Shown in pieces: positions 11,501-22,394 of a stretch of 64,000 bases of DNA. Position numbers and translations under genes: made by a program. This stretch comes from Anthoceros angustus (taxonomy: Eukaryota > Streptophyta > Anthocerotopsida > Anthocerotales > Anthocerotaceae). Location of the stretch: contig MU008172.1 of assembly GCA_010909165.1 (NCBI GenBank), positions 1,302,001 to 1,366,000 on the forward strand, given 5' to 3'. Position 1 is the stretch's first letter, and each line of letters starts with the position of its first letter. Below the pieces are notes generated by a model. That model was not told the origin of the DNA, did not search any database, and worked only from the letters and a program-made list of their open reading frames with translations.

Positions 11501-12141
11501 GCATTGCAGTGAGTGTGATCCATCCGAAGTTAACCAGACAGTGTGGCCGTGGTAGCACCTCGATATATTGCACGGATCGCAAATGGAAATGTAAGTGGCT
11601 TTGAGCGCTTGCCGATCTCCCGAGAACGGAATTGGAGAATGACAAATTGAAACAGAAATGGAGTTCGTGCAAAAGGATTTGGAGGCACTTATAGAGAGAC
11701 AGAGGCGCGTTGAATTACGAGTCTCTAAGCAAAGAGAGAAAGCCCTTGAGATTCGTGAGGCGAGAAATGCGGAGAGGAGACAAGAGCATATTAAGCATCA
11801 AGAGAAAAGGGCGCAGCAGAAGAGCGCAAGAGGTTCGGAGATTGGGGAAAGACAACAGGAGCAGAAGGATGTGCCTCGAGATATGTCAACTGCTATCTGC
11901 GAAAATCCGTCGGGATCGGTAAGCTTTATGCTTTTATTAATCAGTTTTACTAGATTGAAAATTAATGGTTGTGTTGTTTTAGGTTGTGACCTTGCAGGAA
12001 GATGGTCAATTTCGCCCAAGTCCTCAGCTTCATCAATTGGTTGCCAATTATGATAATGCTGTACAAGTACCAATCAAGCCAAGTGGTCGTGAAAATTACA
12101 TTTTCAATCTGTATAATTGTACAGTAAATTTCCCAAAATAA
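8519..12141 (+). CDS. Crypton-like (DUF3504-type) tyrosine recombinase, multi-exon
   Basis: Predicted DNA strand-exchange enzyme of the tyrosine-recombinase fold. Supported exons with GT-AG borders: 8519-8766, a decayed N-terminal set from ATG 8846 to 9983, then 10070-10184, 10229-10453, 10522-10720, 10793-11012, 11260-11349, 11417-about 11590, about 11640-11918 and 11983-12141 (TAA stop). The first exon has a C-x2-C...C-x2-C pattern (C-V-F-C, C-E-V-C). Exon 10070 carries F-G-V-R-G-G-E-E-L-H-N-L with catalytic Arg at 10104. Exon 10522 begins W-Y-A-K-L-R-V-S-K-G and carries T-N-K-S-C-R (Lys 10617, Arg 10626) and G-H-K (His 10695). Exon 10793 opens with Y-D-R-S, Tyr at 10794. The tail is a Glu/Arg-rich coiled coil and ends F-N-L-Y-N-C-T-V-N-F-P-K. 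Breaks: stop at 10301, frameshift near 10585, others before 9983 and near 11450-11600. It may be a domesticated gene, a transposon or a pseudogene. Confidence 0.75.
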
Positions 12142-12614
12142 GGTGAGTATCAATGTTTTTATTTTTAGTGTTTACTAGTAGCAGCGTAATTGAGGTTTGG
12201 GTGCTAATTTTGGTTTTGTTTGTAGGTTTCTTGTTGAAGCGAGTTCACTATATCGGTATTTACTCTTCATTAGTTGAATTCAGATTTCATGCACGGATAT
12301 ACAGGAAACTCGCAAAGAAAAGGTTCTTTGTTGGTTTTTTGTATATCCTGGATCCGCATGAATATTATTTAACAGAAAATGTTTTTGTCAGATTAGCGAT
12401 TTTGGTGGGATTTCTAGAATGAGCTTACTAGACGCACCTGGTTTTCACTTGGTCGTCATGTTTTCTACTCTAGTGCTCTGTTTTCCACCTTGATGGTAGA
12501 TCATATTCACCCCACTTGGCATGTTTTCTACTATATTGTAATGAATTTTACTATACTGTGTAAAATAATGGCCAAAAGGTCGATTCTCTCTTAAAATTCA
12601 CCTGCACTACCCCG
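12142..12614. other. AT-rich 3' flank of the recombinase gene
   Basis: T-rich sequence with ttttctactatattgtaatg words, fitting a 3' untranslated or intergenic region. An 89-codon frame (12153-12422) has no family motif. I see no obvious terminal inverted repeats closing a transposon; Cryptons generally lack them, so this neither supports nor excludes an element. Confidence 0.45.
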
Positions 12615-12756
12615 AAAAAAAACCAACGGTAGCGTGAGGCCCCTGCACGAGGCAGCGACTTCCACGATTTTACGTGGTGCCGACCAGAGTGAACGGGTGG
12701 AAGGTTAAGAAGTACCTTCAACCCAAGGTACCTGTTGTTTGCGAGGACGCAAACAG
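12615..12756 (+). pseudogene. C-terminal end of a gypsy pol
   Basis: V-N-G-W-K-V-K-K-Y-L near 12692-12721 matches the usual last block of gypsy polyproteins (VNGxRLKxY). The same block, V-N-G-W-K-V-K-Y-L, occurs at 39.1 kb in the same sequence context. A purine-rich tract follows at once, as expected just before a 3' LTR. The rest of this pol gene is absent. Confidence 0.6.
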
Positions 12757-12770
12757 GTGAGGAGGGGAGT
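12757..12770 (+). promoter_or_regulatory. polypurine tract before the giant LTR-like unit
   Basis: ggtgaggaggggagt lies between the pol end and TGTGG at 12772. Its counterpart ggtgaggagggagtaa lies at 39151-39166. Position and composition fit the plus-strand primer site of an LTR element. Confidence 0.5.
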
Positions 12771-13090
12771 ATGTGGAACGCAAAAGTTTGGGCAACCAGC
12801 CCAAACGAGCCGGAGGGAGAACGAACTTGATTTTTTTTTGGCTAGGAACGATTGAAAAGAAGCATGCCAGGAAATTTCTGAAAGTCTTGGAGCTAGAGCT
12901 GTAAAATATTGTTAGGAAGACGAAGAGGATATCCCATGAAGAAGAACGTCAAAACCCCCATTTGCGCGCGGGGAGGGCAGTCCGAAGGTTGGTAGGTCGG
13001 CGACTATCACCGAGGGTCGCCACACACGCCCGTAGGTCAGAAAGAAGGACCATGTAAGTGGCAGACTACCATAGAGACGAACCTCGCAAA

Positions 13091-16000
13091 AAGGAAATTA
13101 GGATAAGGGGGATATCCACTATGCTCACCAATAGGGAGATAATAGGATTAATTAGAAGGTAATTAATTTGAGGTCATGGATAGGAAAATAGGTAATTGGC
13201 GTGCTTGGTAATTTAGGATGTTGAACCGGATCTAGGGTTGGGAACTCCGTGGCGCAATCCAAGAGGGCAAAGTGCAATTTGGCGCCAACTTCCTTCGAAT
13301 CGAGCCAACTTACTCGATCGAGCCGAGCGTAACCACAAGGAGAAGGAAAAGGAGGGAGAAGTGTAGACTGCCATCGCCATCGCTGTCGCCGCCATCTACG
13401 CCCAAGAGGAAGACGGTCCGCGAGCTGAAGAAGGGAAGGAAGCCCAATCATGGCGGAGCGAGGAACATCCGACAAAGACCGAGGAAGCTGCTCGGCGAAG
13501 TGAGAAGCACGCCAAGCACTGGAGAGAAGAGCCGACGGAGGGCCCCCAGAGCAATCAAGTGAAGGCCGGAAGGTCAAAGAAAGGAGCTCCACACGCTTCA
13601 CCGCCCGCGCCTTGCGGAGGAGAAATCGCGAAGGGGAAATTGGCGCCGTGGTTCGCACTGTGGCTAACGTTTGTGCCTGTGTTGGGTGTTGCTCCTAGTG
13701 ACAAGGAAGGTTGGTAGGTCGGGACTATCGCCGTGAGGTACGCCACACCACGCCCGATGGTGGGAAATGAAGCGACTTCGTGGTAAGCTTGGCGAGACTA
13801 CCACGATAGTGTGTCAGCGTAAAAGGAAATTAGGATAAGGGGGATATCCACTATATATGCTCACCAATGGGGAGGCGACCAATAGATTAATTAGAAGGTA
13901 ATTAATTTGAGGGCTGCGGATAGAGAAAGTAGGTAATTGGCGGGGCTTGGTAATTTAGGATGTTGAACCGGATCTAGGGTTGGGAACTCCGTGGCGCAAT
14001 CCAAGAGGGCAAAGTGCAATTTGGCGCCAACTTCCTTCGAATCGAGCCAACTTACTCGATCGAGCCGAGCGTAACCACAAGGAGAAGGAAAAGGAGGAGA
14101 AGTGTAGATCGCCATCCATCGCCGCCGCCATCTACGCCCAAGAGGAAGACGGTCCGCGATCAAGAAGGGGAAGGAAGCCCAATCATGGCGGAGAGGAAGA
14201 CATCCGACAAAGACCGAGGAAGCTGCTCGGCGAAGTGAGAAGCACGCCAAGCACTGGAGAGAAGAGCCGACGGAGGGCCCCCAGAGCAATCAAGTGAAGG
14301 CCGGAAGGTCAAAGAAAGGAGCTCCACACGCTTCACCGCCCGCGCCTTGCGGAGGAGAAATCGCGAAGGGGAAATTGGCGCCGTGGTTCGCACTGTGGCT
14401 AACGTTTGTGCCTGTGTTGGGTGTTGCTCCTAGTGACAAGGAAGGTTGGTAGGTCGGCACTATCACCGTAGGTCGCCACACTACGGTAGGTCGAAAGAGC
14501 GACTACCGTGGTGTTGGCGTCATCAATGGCAGACGACAACTCTCAAAAAGGAAATTAGGATAAGGGGGATATCCACTATATATGCTCACCAATAGGGAAT
14601 AAATTAATTAGAAGGTAATTAATTAGGAGCGGGCGGATAGAAAATAGGTAGTTTAGATGCTTAGGTAATTTAGGATGTTGAACCGGATCTAGGGTTGGGA
14701 ACTCTCCAGTGGCGCAATCCAAGAGGGCAAAGTGCTTTGGGCGCAACTTCCTTCGAAGAGCAACTTCGCGACCGAGCCGAGCGTAACCACAAGGAGAAGG
14801 AAAAGGAGGAGAAGTGTAGACCGCCATCGCATCACGCCGCCGCCATCTACGCCCAAGAGGAAGACGGCCGCGCGAAGGGGAAGGAGTAGCGAGCGGAGCA
14901 AGAGAGGAAGACATCCGACAAGGGTGCCGTGCGCGAAGTGAGAAGCACGCCGCCAAGGAGAGCCGGAAAGCGAGGAGGGCCCCAGAGCAAAGGCTGAAGG
15001 CCGGAAGGTCGGGGAGCGGAGCTCCACACCGACCGCCTCCGGAGGAGAAATCGCGAAGGGGAAATTGGGCCGGGTTCGACTGGCTAACGTGATTGTGCCT
15101 CAGTTGGGTGTTGCTCCTAGTGACAAGGAAGGAGTGCTTGGGAGTGAAGCTTTGGAGCACAACGCTTGAATTGGAAAGTAATTTGGAAGTAAGGAAGGTG
15201 CCATGCCGCCGCCTGAAAGGCAAGGGAAGGAGCCGCCAAGGGTTCCTCAGGAGGAAGGAGAAGAAGGCGGCAGCAGAGGCCGCCGGGGAAATGAAGCGAC
15301 TTCGTGGTAAGCTTGGCGAGACTACCACGATAGTGTGTCAGCGTAAAAGGAAATTAGGATAAGGGGGATATCCACTATATATGCTCACCAATGGGGAGGC
15401 GACCAATAGATTAATTAGAAGGTAATTAATTTGAGGGCTGCGGATAGAGAAAGTAGGTAATTGGCGGGGCTTGGTAATTTAGGATGTTGAACCGGATCTA
15501 GGGTTGGGAACTCTCCAGTGGCGCAATCCAAGAGGCAAAGTGCAATTTGGGCGCCAACTTCCTTCGAATAACTTCACTTCGATGGGCTGGGCGTAACCAC
15601 AAGGAGAAGGAAAAGGAGGAGAAGTGACCCATTGCCATAGCCGCCATCTACGCCCAAGAGGAAGGCAGTCCATGATCCCAGAAGGGGAAGGAGGTGGCCA
15701 AGGCATGGCGGGAGCGAGAGGCATCAGCCGGACAAGCGATGCGAAGTCTTCTCCTCAGCGCAACTGTGAGAAGCACGCCATGCCTGGAGGCTGGGCGAGT
15801 CAGAGCCACGGAGGGCCCAGTGCTCAAGGCATGAAGGCTGGAAGGTCGAAAAAGCGGAAAGGAGCTCCACGGCATTTCACCGTAGGCGCCTTGCCACAGA
15901 GGAGAAATCGCGAAGGAAAGTTAGCGGCGGAGAGTTCGAGACCAGGCTAGCAGTACTTGTGCCTCGGGTTGGGTGTTGCTCCTAGTGACAAGGAAGCGCT

Positions 16001-16150
16001 TGGGAGTGAAGCTTTGGAGCACACAACGCTTGAATTGGAAAGTAATTCTCTTTGGAAGTAAGGAAGGTGTCACGCCTAGGAAGCAAGGGAAGAGCCGCAC
16101 CTTAGGGTTCTTCCTGAGGAGGCAGGAGAAGAAAGTGAAATGCACGCCTT
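13091..16150 (+). repeat. tandem array of a 0.73-0.80 kb unit
   Basis: aaggaaattaggataagggg starts at 13091, 13823, 14548 and 15347, giving spacings of 732, 725 and 799. Each unit has atatccactatat..gctcaccaat, agaaggtaattaatt, gttgaaccggatctaggg, gcgcaatccaagagg and a Lys/Arg-coding ggagaaggaaaaggagg run. Some intervals (13840-13960 and 15370-15480) are essentially identical while others differ by short blocks. Frames of 100-250 codons across the array are compositional. Confidence 0.75.
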
Positions 16151-16158
16151 GAGGAAAT

Positions 16159-18360
16159 GAGCTTGTAATGCCCCAATTTACGTGTTTTCTGAGGGCAGCT
16201 CAACCCCGTGATTTAGTGGATTTCCGCAATGGGCGTAAGAGGATAATATCCAGTTGGGATGGGTGTATGGCCAATGGGCCTACACCAATTTGGAGTCGAT
16301 TGAGGGCTTCATCAATCTCCATCAATCGTAGGCAGCCCTTGCAGTCGAAAGGAATGCTCGAACGGATCCTCCATTGTTGGACCGTAAGGAGCATTCGGCG
16401 TGTACGGGAGGAGGAAAGCTCGAATTGCTCTCTCGAAAGGTCGAATGGAGGAAGAGGACGCCCTCTCCGATTCCGCAAGAGCCTCGACATGATGGAGGAG
16501 GAAGGCCCATGCCAAGAATGGCTGGAAAAGAGCATCAAGGAGTCAAGTGGAGGCTCTTCAAGATTGTGTTGGGGTAAATTACCAGGACGCCTATTTCAAA
16601 GACCAACTTCGCAATTTTGTGGAAGATTTCGAGAGGAGCCAAGCCGATTGGGGCACCATCATGTATGAGGCCTACATCCACCAGAGAAGCTCCTCAAGCC
16701 AAATTGTGGATGAGGAAGGCCAAGGCTCTACCTTAGCACCTATTTGGTGCATTTGTGGGAAACAAGGGCTTCTCACAAGCAAGGAGTTGGAAGATGCTTG
16801 GCATCCTTGAGATAATCCATCTCCAGCTTGGAAAGGCCTTTGCCTTTGCATTGAGGAAGACAAGGGGAGGTCGACTCCACAAGCATGCTAGGAGCAAGGG
16901 AGGAGGAGGCAACAAGGTTGCCGAGTGGGAATCTTTTCCCCACAAGAGCAAGAGGAGAGGAAGAACCGCCGAGGAAGGCCGAATGGTAGTCTATGAGAGG
17001 AGGACTACCACAGAGGGGTGATGCCCCAAGGGTGGGGAGTCCCCACCATCTCATCTTTGGGAGAGGCACCCCACACCTCACCCAGGGGAGGCACCACCCA
17101 AGGTGCGATCAGGAGCGCCCACCATGGTAGGTAGGCGTACTCACCAGGGGAGCACCACCGCTGTAGGCACCCACGCCAGAGGTGGCCCAGGAAAGGGGAA
17201 GGGGCGCATGAGAGCCGCGGGCGGCGCCGAGGCCACCATCTCCGCTGGAGGAAGAGCGGATGGAGCGACGGTGAGGGACTCCACCGCTGATGGCCGAGGC
17301 AAGAGAGCTGAGATTTCCAGCAAGAAGAAAGTGGAATTGGGCCCCTAGGAGAATTGGCCGAGTGCTTGTGAAGCACTCACCGTGTGGATTTGAAGGGGCT
17401 AGGAGCCAGCCTCCTTGTGGGCCAAGAGGAAGTGAAAGCCCAAGACATGGCCGGAGGAAGGCAGGACCAAGTGGCAATTGAGGCCATGGAGTCCGGGCAG
17501 CCAAATTGGAGAAGGTCAGAGAAGCTCCAACACCTCATGGAGAGCCGAGAAGGTCCTAGAGGGAAGGTTGTCACATCAAGAAAGAGCTATTCGGGCAACA
17601 ACCCAAAGGGACATGGAGGTATATGAGGAGCATTTTGCCCAATTAGAGCAAGAGCGAGGGCAAACGAGGTTAGGAAGGAGAAGCTCCCAAGGACGAAGAG
17701 TGTGTGATGGCTACCCAAGCCATCAAGATCCGGACATGGAAAGGAATCCGGACCTCAATTTGGAAGAGAAGCGCTGAGGCTCAAGACCAAGACTGCAAGA
17801 GTTGGAGCGCGAAAAGAGTGCTTGGCAAGAGAGAGACCAAGATGGCCGAATTGGAACAAAGGAGGTTCCAAGAGGAGGAGCACCACAAGAAGGTGGTACA
17901 CAGGATGCTGGTGGTGAGAAAGCGATTTTGGGCGGACTATGCCCTTCAAAATGGCCAACCAAAGGAAGTGAGGGAGGAGAATGTGACCTCCATGTCAAGG
18001 TGGGGAATTGACCACCCAAGGGACGCCTACAAGGTAGGTGAAGATGGAGAGTGGCCCACTGAGATTGATGATCTCCAAATGCAATATCATAGCTTGGGGC
18101 TCACCTCCACAATAGATTTTGAAGGCCAACAATGAGATTCGCTTGGCCAAGAGGAGGACATTGGGTCCTCATGATGATGACAAAAGGAGTCAGAAGTGTG
18201 CAGAGGCCTCCGATTTTGATGAGGCCATCAAAATGGACTCCGAGGAACTGAGGAGTCGAGATGGGGAGCGCAGAGCGCCAAGGGTGGAAGATGGCGCGAG
18301 AGCAAGGAGGGGGAGCCCACCTCCGGGGTCAACCTACCACGAGGGGTGACCACGTAGTCC
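16159..18360 (+). pseudogene. gag-like coiled-coil coding region, copy 1
   Basis: Plus-strand coding traces run from gagcttgtaatgcccc through several frames. At 16547-16810 the frame contains D-F-E-R-S-Q-A-D-W-G-T-I-M-Y-E-A and I-W-C-I-C-G-K-Q-G-L-L. At 17384-17777 it is Glu/Arg/Gln-rich with H-F-A-Q-L-E-Q-E-R, and at 17704-18135 again helical with V-T-S-M-S-R-W-G-I-D-H. An acidic end D-F-D-E-A-I-K-M-D-S-E-E-L follows at about 18216-18250. The same blocks recur in two other copies, so protein coding is likely. The family is probably a retroelement gag or accessory protein, but I cannot match it to a named domain. Confidence 0.5.
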
Positions 18361-19473
18361 GCCAGCACCGTGGTGTGCCACCACGCCTAGTCCGCTGCTA
18401 CCGAGGGCGTGCGGGCGCAGAGCTGGGAGTCGCCGCCAAGGCCCCGGCCGAGGATGAAGGAGCCGGGGGTCCGAGTATACCCCTGAGGAGCAACTGAGGT
18501 GGTGGGGAGACAACCCCACCTGAGGAGACTAAAGACGGGTCCGACCACGAGGAAGGGAGGGGAAGTTCTCCCCACGAAGGGGAAGGCTGTGAGAGAGTCC
18601 AATGCAAAAGGGCCCGGAGTTAGACAGACAAATTGAGGGAGGAAGAACCTTTGAGATGCCCATGATAGGTATGGACAACCAACAAGAGGAAAGGAGCAAG
18701 ATTCCAACCCAAGAGGCCAGATGGAGAAAGAAGGAAAGGGCCGACTACCATGGTAACCACCCCTAGTCCGCCGCATCAGCGGTAGGGTGCGATGACGAGC
18801 GACCAGCAGAGGCTGGAGAAAAGGCGCGGGCGGGAGGGCGCGATTGCCGGGGGACTGAGAACTGGCGCCGCCTGGAGATGGAGGAAGGGGCAGATTGTAC
18901 TTGCCCCACACATTAGGAAGATGACAAGATCGGGAAGGAAGAGCAAAAGGAGGGCGAGGGAGCCAATCCACAAGGAGAAGGAAAGGAGGGAGAAGTGTAG
19001 ATCGCCATCGCCGCCGCCATCTACGCCCAAGAGGAAGACGGGCCAAGAAGAAGGAAGGAGCCCCAAAGCAGGCGTGGAGCGCGAGGAAGACATCCGAGCA
19101 TGAGAAGTCTTCTGTGAATGAGAAGCACGCCACAATGAGAGTGGAAGCAGCACGACGGAGGGCCTCGCCGAGCAAAGGCGGAAGGGGAAGCTGAAAGGAG
19201 CTCCACACCAGACGGCGCCTTGCCCGGGAGGAGAAATCGCAAGGGAAATTGGCGCCAAGGTTCACCGGCTAACGCGACTTGTGCGTTGTGTTGCTCCCAG
19301 TGACAAGGAAGGAGTGCTTGGGAGTGAAGCTTTGGTCCAACGCTAATTGAGTAATTCTCGCTAAGTAAGGAAGGTGCCATGCCTGGAAGAGCAAGGGAAG
19401 GAGCCGCCAAGGGTTCTTCCTCGCGAGGAGGCAGGAGAAGAAGGCGGCAGCAGGGGCGCCCGCCAGGGGAAAT
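18361..19473 (+). other. distal part of the gag-like copy and leader of the next 3.3-kb unit
   Basis: Contains G-M-D-N-Q-Q-E-E-R-S-K-like coding near 18665-18720 and a basic Lys/Arg stretch near 18930-19000. It then re-enters the leader repeat (ccgccatctacgcccaagagg at about 19014, compared with 15643). This is the seam of the 3.3-kb tandem duplication. Confidence 0.5.
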
Positions 19474-21640
19474 GAGCTTGTAATGCCCCAATTCACGTGT
19501 TTTGCGGCGTACCAACCCCGGATTTAGTGATTTCGCAATGGGCGAGGAGGATAATATCCTGATGGGTGTATGCAATGGCCTACACCAATTTGGAGTTGAT
19601 TGAGGAGTGTTCATCAATCTCCATCAATCGAGGCAGCCTTGCCGTACCGGAAAAGGAATGCTCGAACGGATCCTCTGACCGTAAGAAGCATTCGACAGTG
19701 TATGGAGACCGGAGGAGCTCGAATTGCTTCCTCGAAAGGTCGAATGGAGGAAGAGGACGGCCCTCCGACATTCCGCAAGAGCTCGACATGATGGACGAGA
19801 GTGAAGGCCCATGCCAAGAATGGCTGGAAAAGAAGCATCAAAGAGAGTGGAGGCTCTTTGCAAGATTGTGTTGGGGTTGGTAAATTACGAGGACATTTAT
19901 TTAAGACCAACTTCCTCCAATTTTGTGGAAGATTTCGAGAGGAGCCAAGCCGATTGGCACCATCATGTATGAGGCCTACATCCACCACCGGAAAAGCTCC
20001 TCAAGCCAAATTCGTGGATGAGGAAGGCCAAGGCCTCGCTACCTTAGCACCTATTTGGTGCATTTGTGGAAACGGAAGGGCTTCTCACAAGCAAGAGTTG
20101 GAAGATGCTTGGCATCCTTTGAGATAATTCATCTCCAGCCAGCTTGGAAAGGCCTTGCCTTTGCCTTGAGAAGATGGGAGGTCGACTCCACACATGCTAG
20201 AGCAAGGGAGGAGGATGGAGGCAACAAGTTGTGAGTGGGAATCTTTTCCCACCGAGCAAGAAAAAGAGGAGAGGAACAAGAACCGCCGAGGCCGAATGGG
20301 TCATGAGAGGAGGACTACCAGGAGGGGTGATAGCCCCAAGGGTGGGGAGTCCCCACCATCCCTTTGTGCCTAGCAGGAGGCACCGCCACTACCCCAGGGA
20401 GGCACCACCCAAGTGGGCGGCATCAGTGAGACCACCACGTAGGGTGCACTACCGCCAGGAGCACCTCACCGCCAGTAGGCGCACCCCACGCCAGGTGCAC
20501 ACGGTAGGAAGGGGAAGGAGAAGCCGGAGCTGCCGCGGCGCCTAAGCCACCACCACCCGCTGGAGGAGAGCGGATGGAGCGACGGTGAGGGACCACGCCG
20601 ATGGTCCGCTGAGGCAAGAGAGCTGAGATTTCAAAGAAGAGGGAATTTGGGCCCTAGGAGAATTTGCCGAGTGCTTGTGAAGCACTCACTGCAGGTGGAT
20701 TAAAGGGCTAGGAGCTAGCAGCTTCCTTGTGGGCATGCCAAGAGGAAGTGAAATCCCAAGACATGGCCGGGAGGAAGGCAGGGACTAAGTGGCAGCTAGA
20801 AGCCATGGAGTCCGACGAGAAGGCAGCCAAATTGGAGAAGGCTGTAGAGAAGCTCCGCGACCTCATGGATGAGCGGCGCGCGGGAAAAGTCCTAGAGGGG
20901 AAGATGTCACAAACCGAAGAAAGAGCTATTCGGGCAACAACCCAAAGGGACTCTTGGAGGCAAAAGGCGGAGGAGCATTTTGCCCAATTGGAGCAAGAAA
21001 GGAGGAAGGCACGAGGCATTAGAAGGGAGAAGGTATCGCCAAGTGACGCCAAGAAGAGCGGTGTGATGGCTACCCAAGCCATCAAAATCCGGACATGAAG
21101 GAAGCGGACCCAGACAACTGGAAGAGAGCGCTGAGCCGGGAGGCTCAAGACCAAGAACAAGAGAGTTGGAGCGCGAAAAAGATGCTTGGCGAGGAGAGGG
21201 CTTGCCAAGAGGACTGGAACAAAGGAGGTTCCAGAGGAGGAGCACCACAAGAAGGTGGTACAATGCCGGGTAGTAAGGAAACGAAGATTTTGGCATTATG
21301 CCCTGTGCAAAGATGGCCAACCAAATAAAAGAAGTGAGGGAGGAGAATGTGACCTCCATGTCAAGGTGGGGAATTGACCACCTCAAGGGATGCCTACAAA
21401 GGGGAAGATGGAGAGTGGCCCACGAGATTGATGATCTCCAAATGCAATATCATAGCTTGGGGCTCACCTCCACAATAGATTTTGAAGGCCAACAATGAGA
21501 TCTGGCTTGGCCAAGAGGAGGACATTGGGTCCTCATGATGATGATGAAGGAGCCGCAAGCAGCCTGAGGCCTCGATTTTGATGAGGCCATCAAAAATGGA
21601 CTCCGAGGAACTGAGGAGTCGAGATGGGAGCTCAGAGCCC
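19474..21640 (+). pseudogene. gag-like coiled-coil coding region, copy 2
   Basis: Second copy, offset about 3,315 from copy 1 (gagcttgtaatgcccc at 16159 and 19474). The longest clean frame (20727-21098) is coiled-coil-like: K-A-A-K-L-E-K-A-V-E-K-L, R-A-I-R-A-T-T-Q-R-D and H-F-A-Q-L-E-Q-E-R-R. The zinc-like I-W-C-I-C-G-N word is at about 20060 and the V-T-S-M-S-R-W-G-I-D-H word at about 21355. The acidic D-F-D-E-A region is frame-shifted at about 21575. Many short indels separate it from copy 1. Confidence 0.5.
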
Positions 21641-22394
21641 AAGGGTGGGAAGATGGCGCGAGAGCAAGGAGGGGAGCACCTCCGGGGTCAACCTACTTGG
21701 GGTGACCACCACTACAGTCCGCGCTACCGCAGACAAATTACCACGCCCTAGTCCGCTGATCACCGGAGTAGGGCTGTGCGGGCCAGAGCTCGAGGGGAGC
21801 AAGGCCCGGGCCGAGGATGAAGGAGCCGGGGTCCGAGTATACCCCTGAGGAGCAGAGGTGGTGAGGAGACAACCCACCGAGGAGACTAAGACGGGGTCCG
21901 ACCGAGGAAGGGGAGGGTGAGAAGTTCCCGCCCACGATAAGGGAAGAGCTGTGGCCGGGAGGAGTCCAATGCAAAAAGGCCCAGAAGTTAGACATCACAA
22001 CAATTGAGGGAGGAAGAACCTTTGAGAACGCCCATGATAGGTATGGACAAATTAAACAAGAGGAAAGGAGCAAGATTCACCCAAGAGGCAACAGATGGAG
22101 AAAGAAGGAAAAGGTCGACTACCATGAAAGTCACCACCCTTAGTCCGCGACTACCGCGTAGGGTGCCGATGACGGGCCACCAGCGAGACGGAGAAAAGGC
22201 GCCAGCGCGGAGGGGGGCGCGACCGATGAAGAGGAATCAGGGCGCCTGAGATGGAGGAAGGGGCAATTGTACTTGCCCCACACATCTAGGAAGGCGACAA
22301 GATCCGGGAAGGGACAGAGCAAAAGGAGGGCGAGGAGCCAATCCACAAGAGACACGCCGCCACCCCAAAGAAGATAAGGACTAAGAATGGTCAA

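Noticed and set aside
14576-15328. 250-codon minus-strand ORF
   Set aside because: Pro/Ser/Arg/Leu-rich shadow of the purine-rich repeat array; equivalent frames in the other repeat copies are broken at different places.
18387-19265. 292-codon minus-strand ORF, the longest open frame of the window
   Set aside because: Lies opposite the gag-like coding strand; Pro/Leu/Ser-rich translation of polypurine DNA and not kept open in the other copies.
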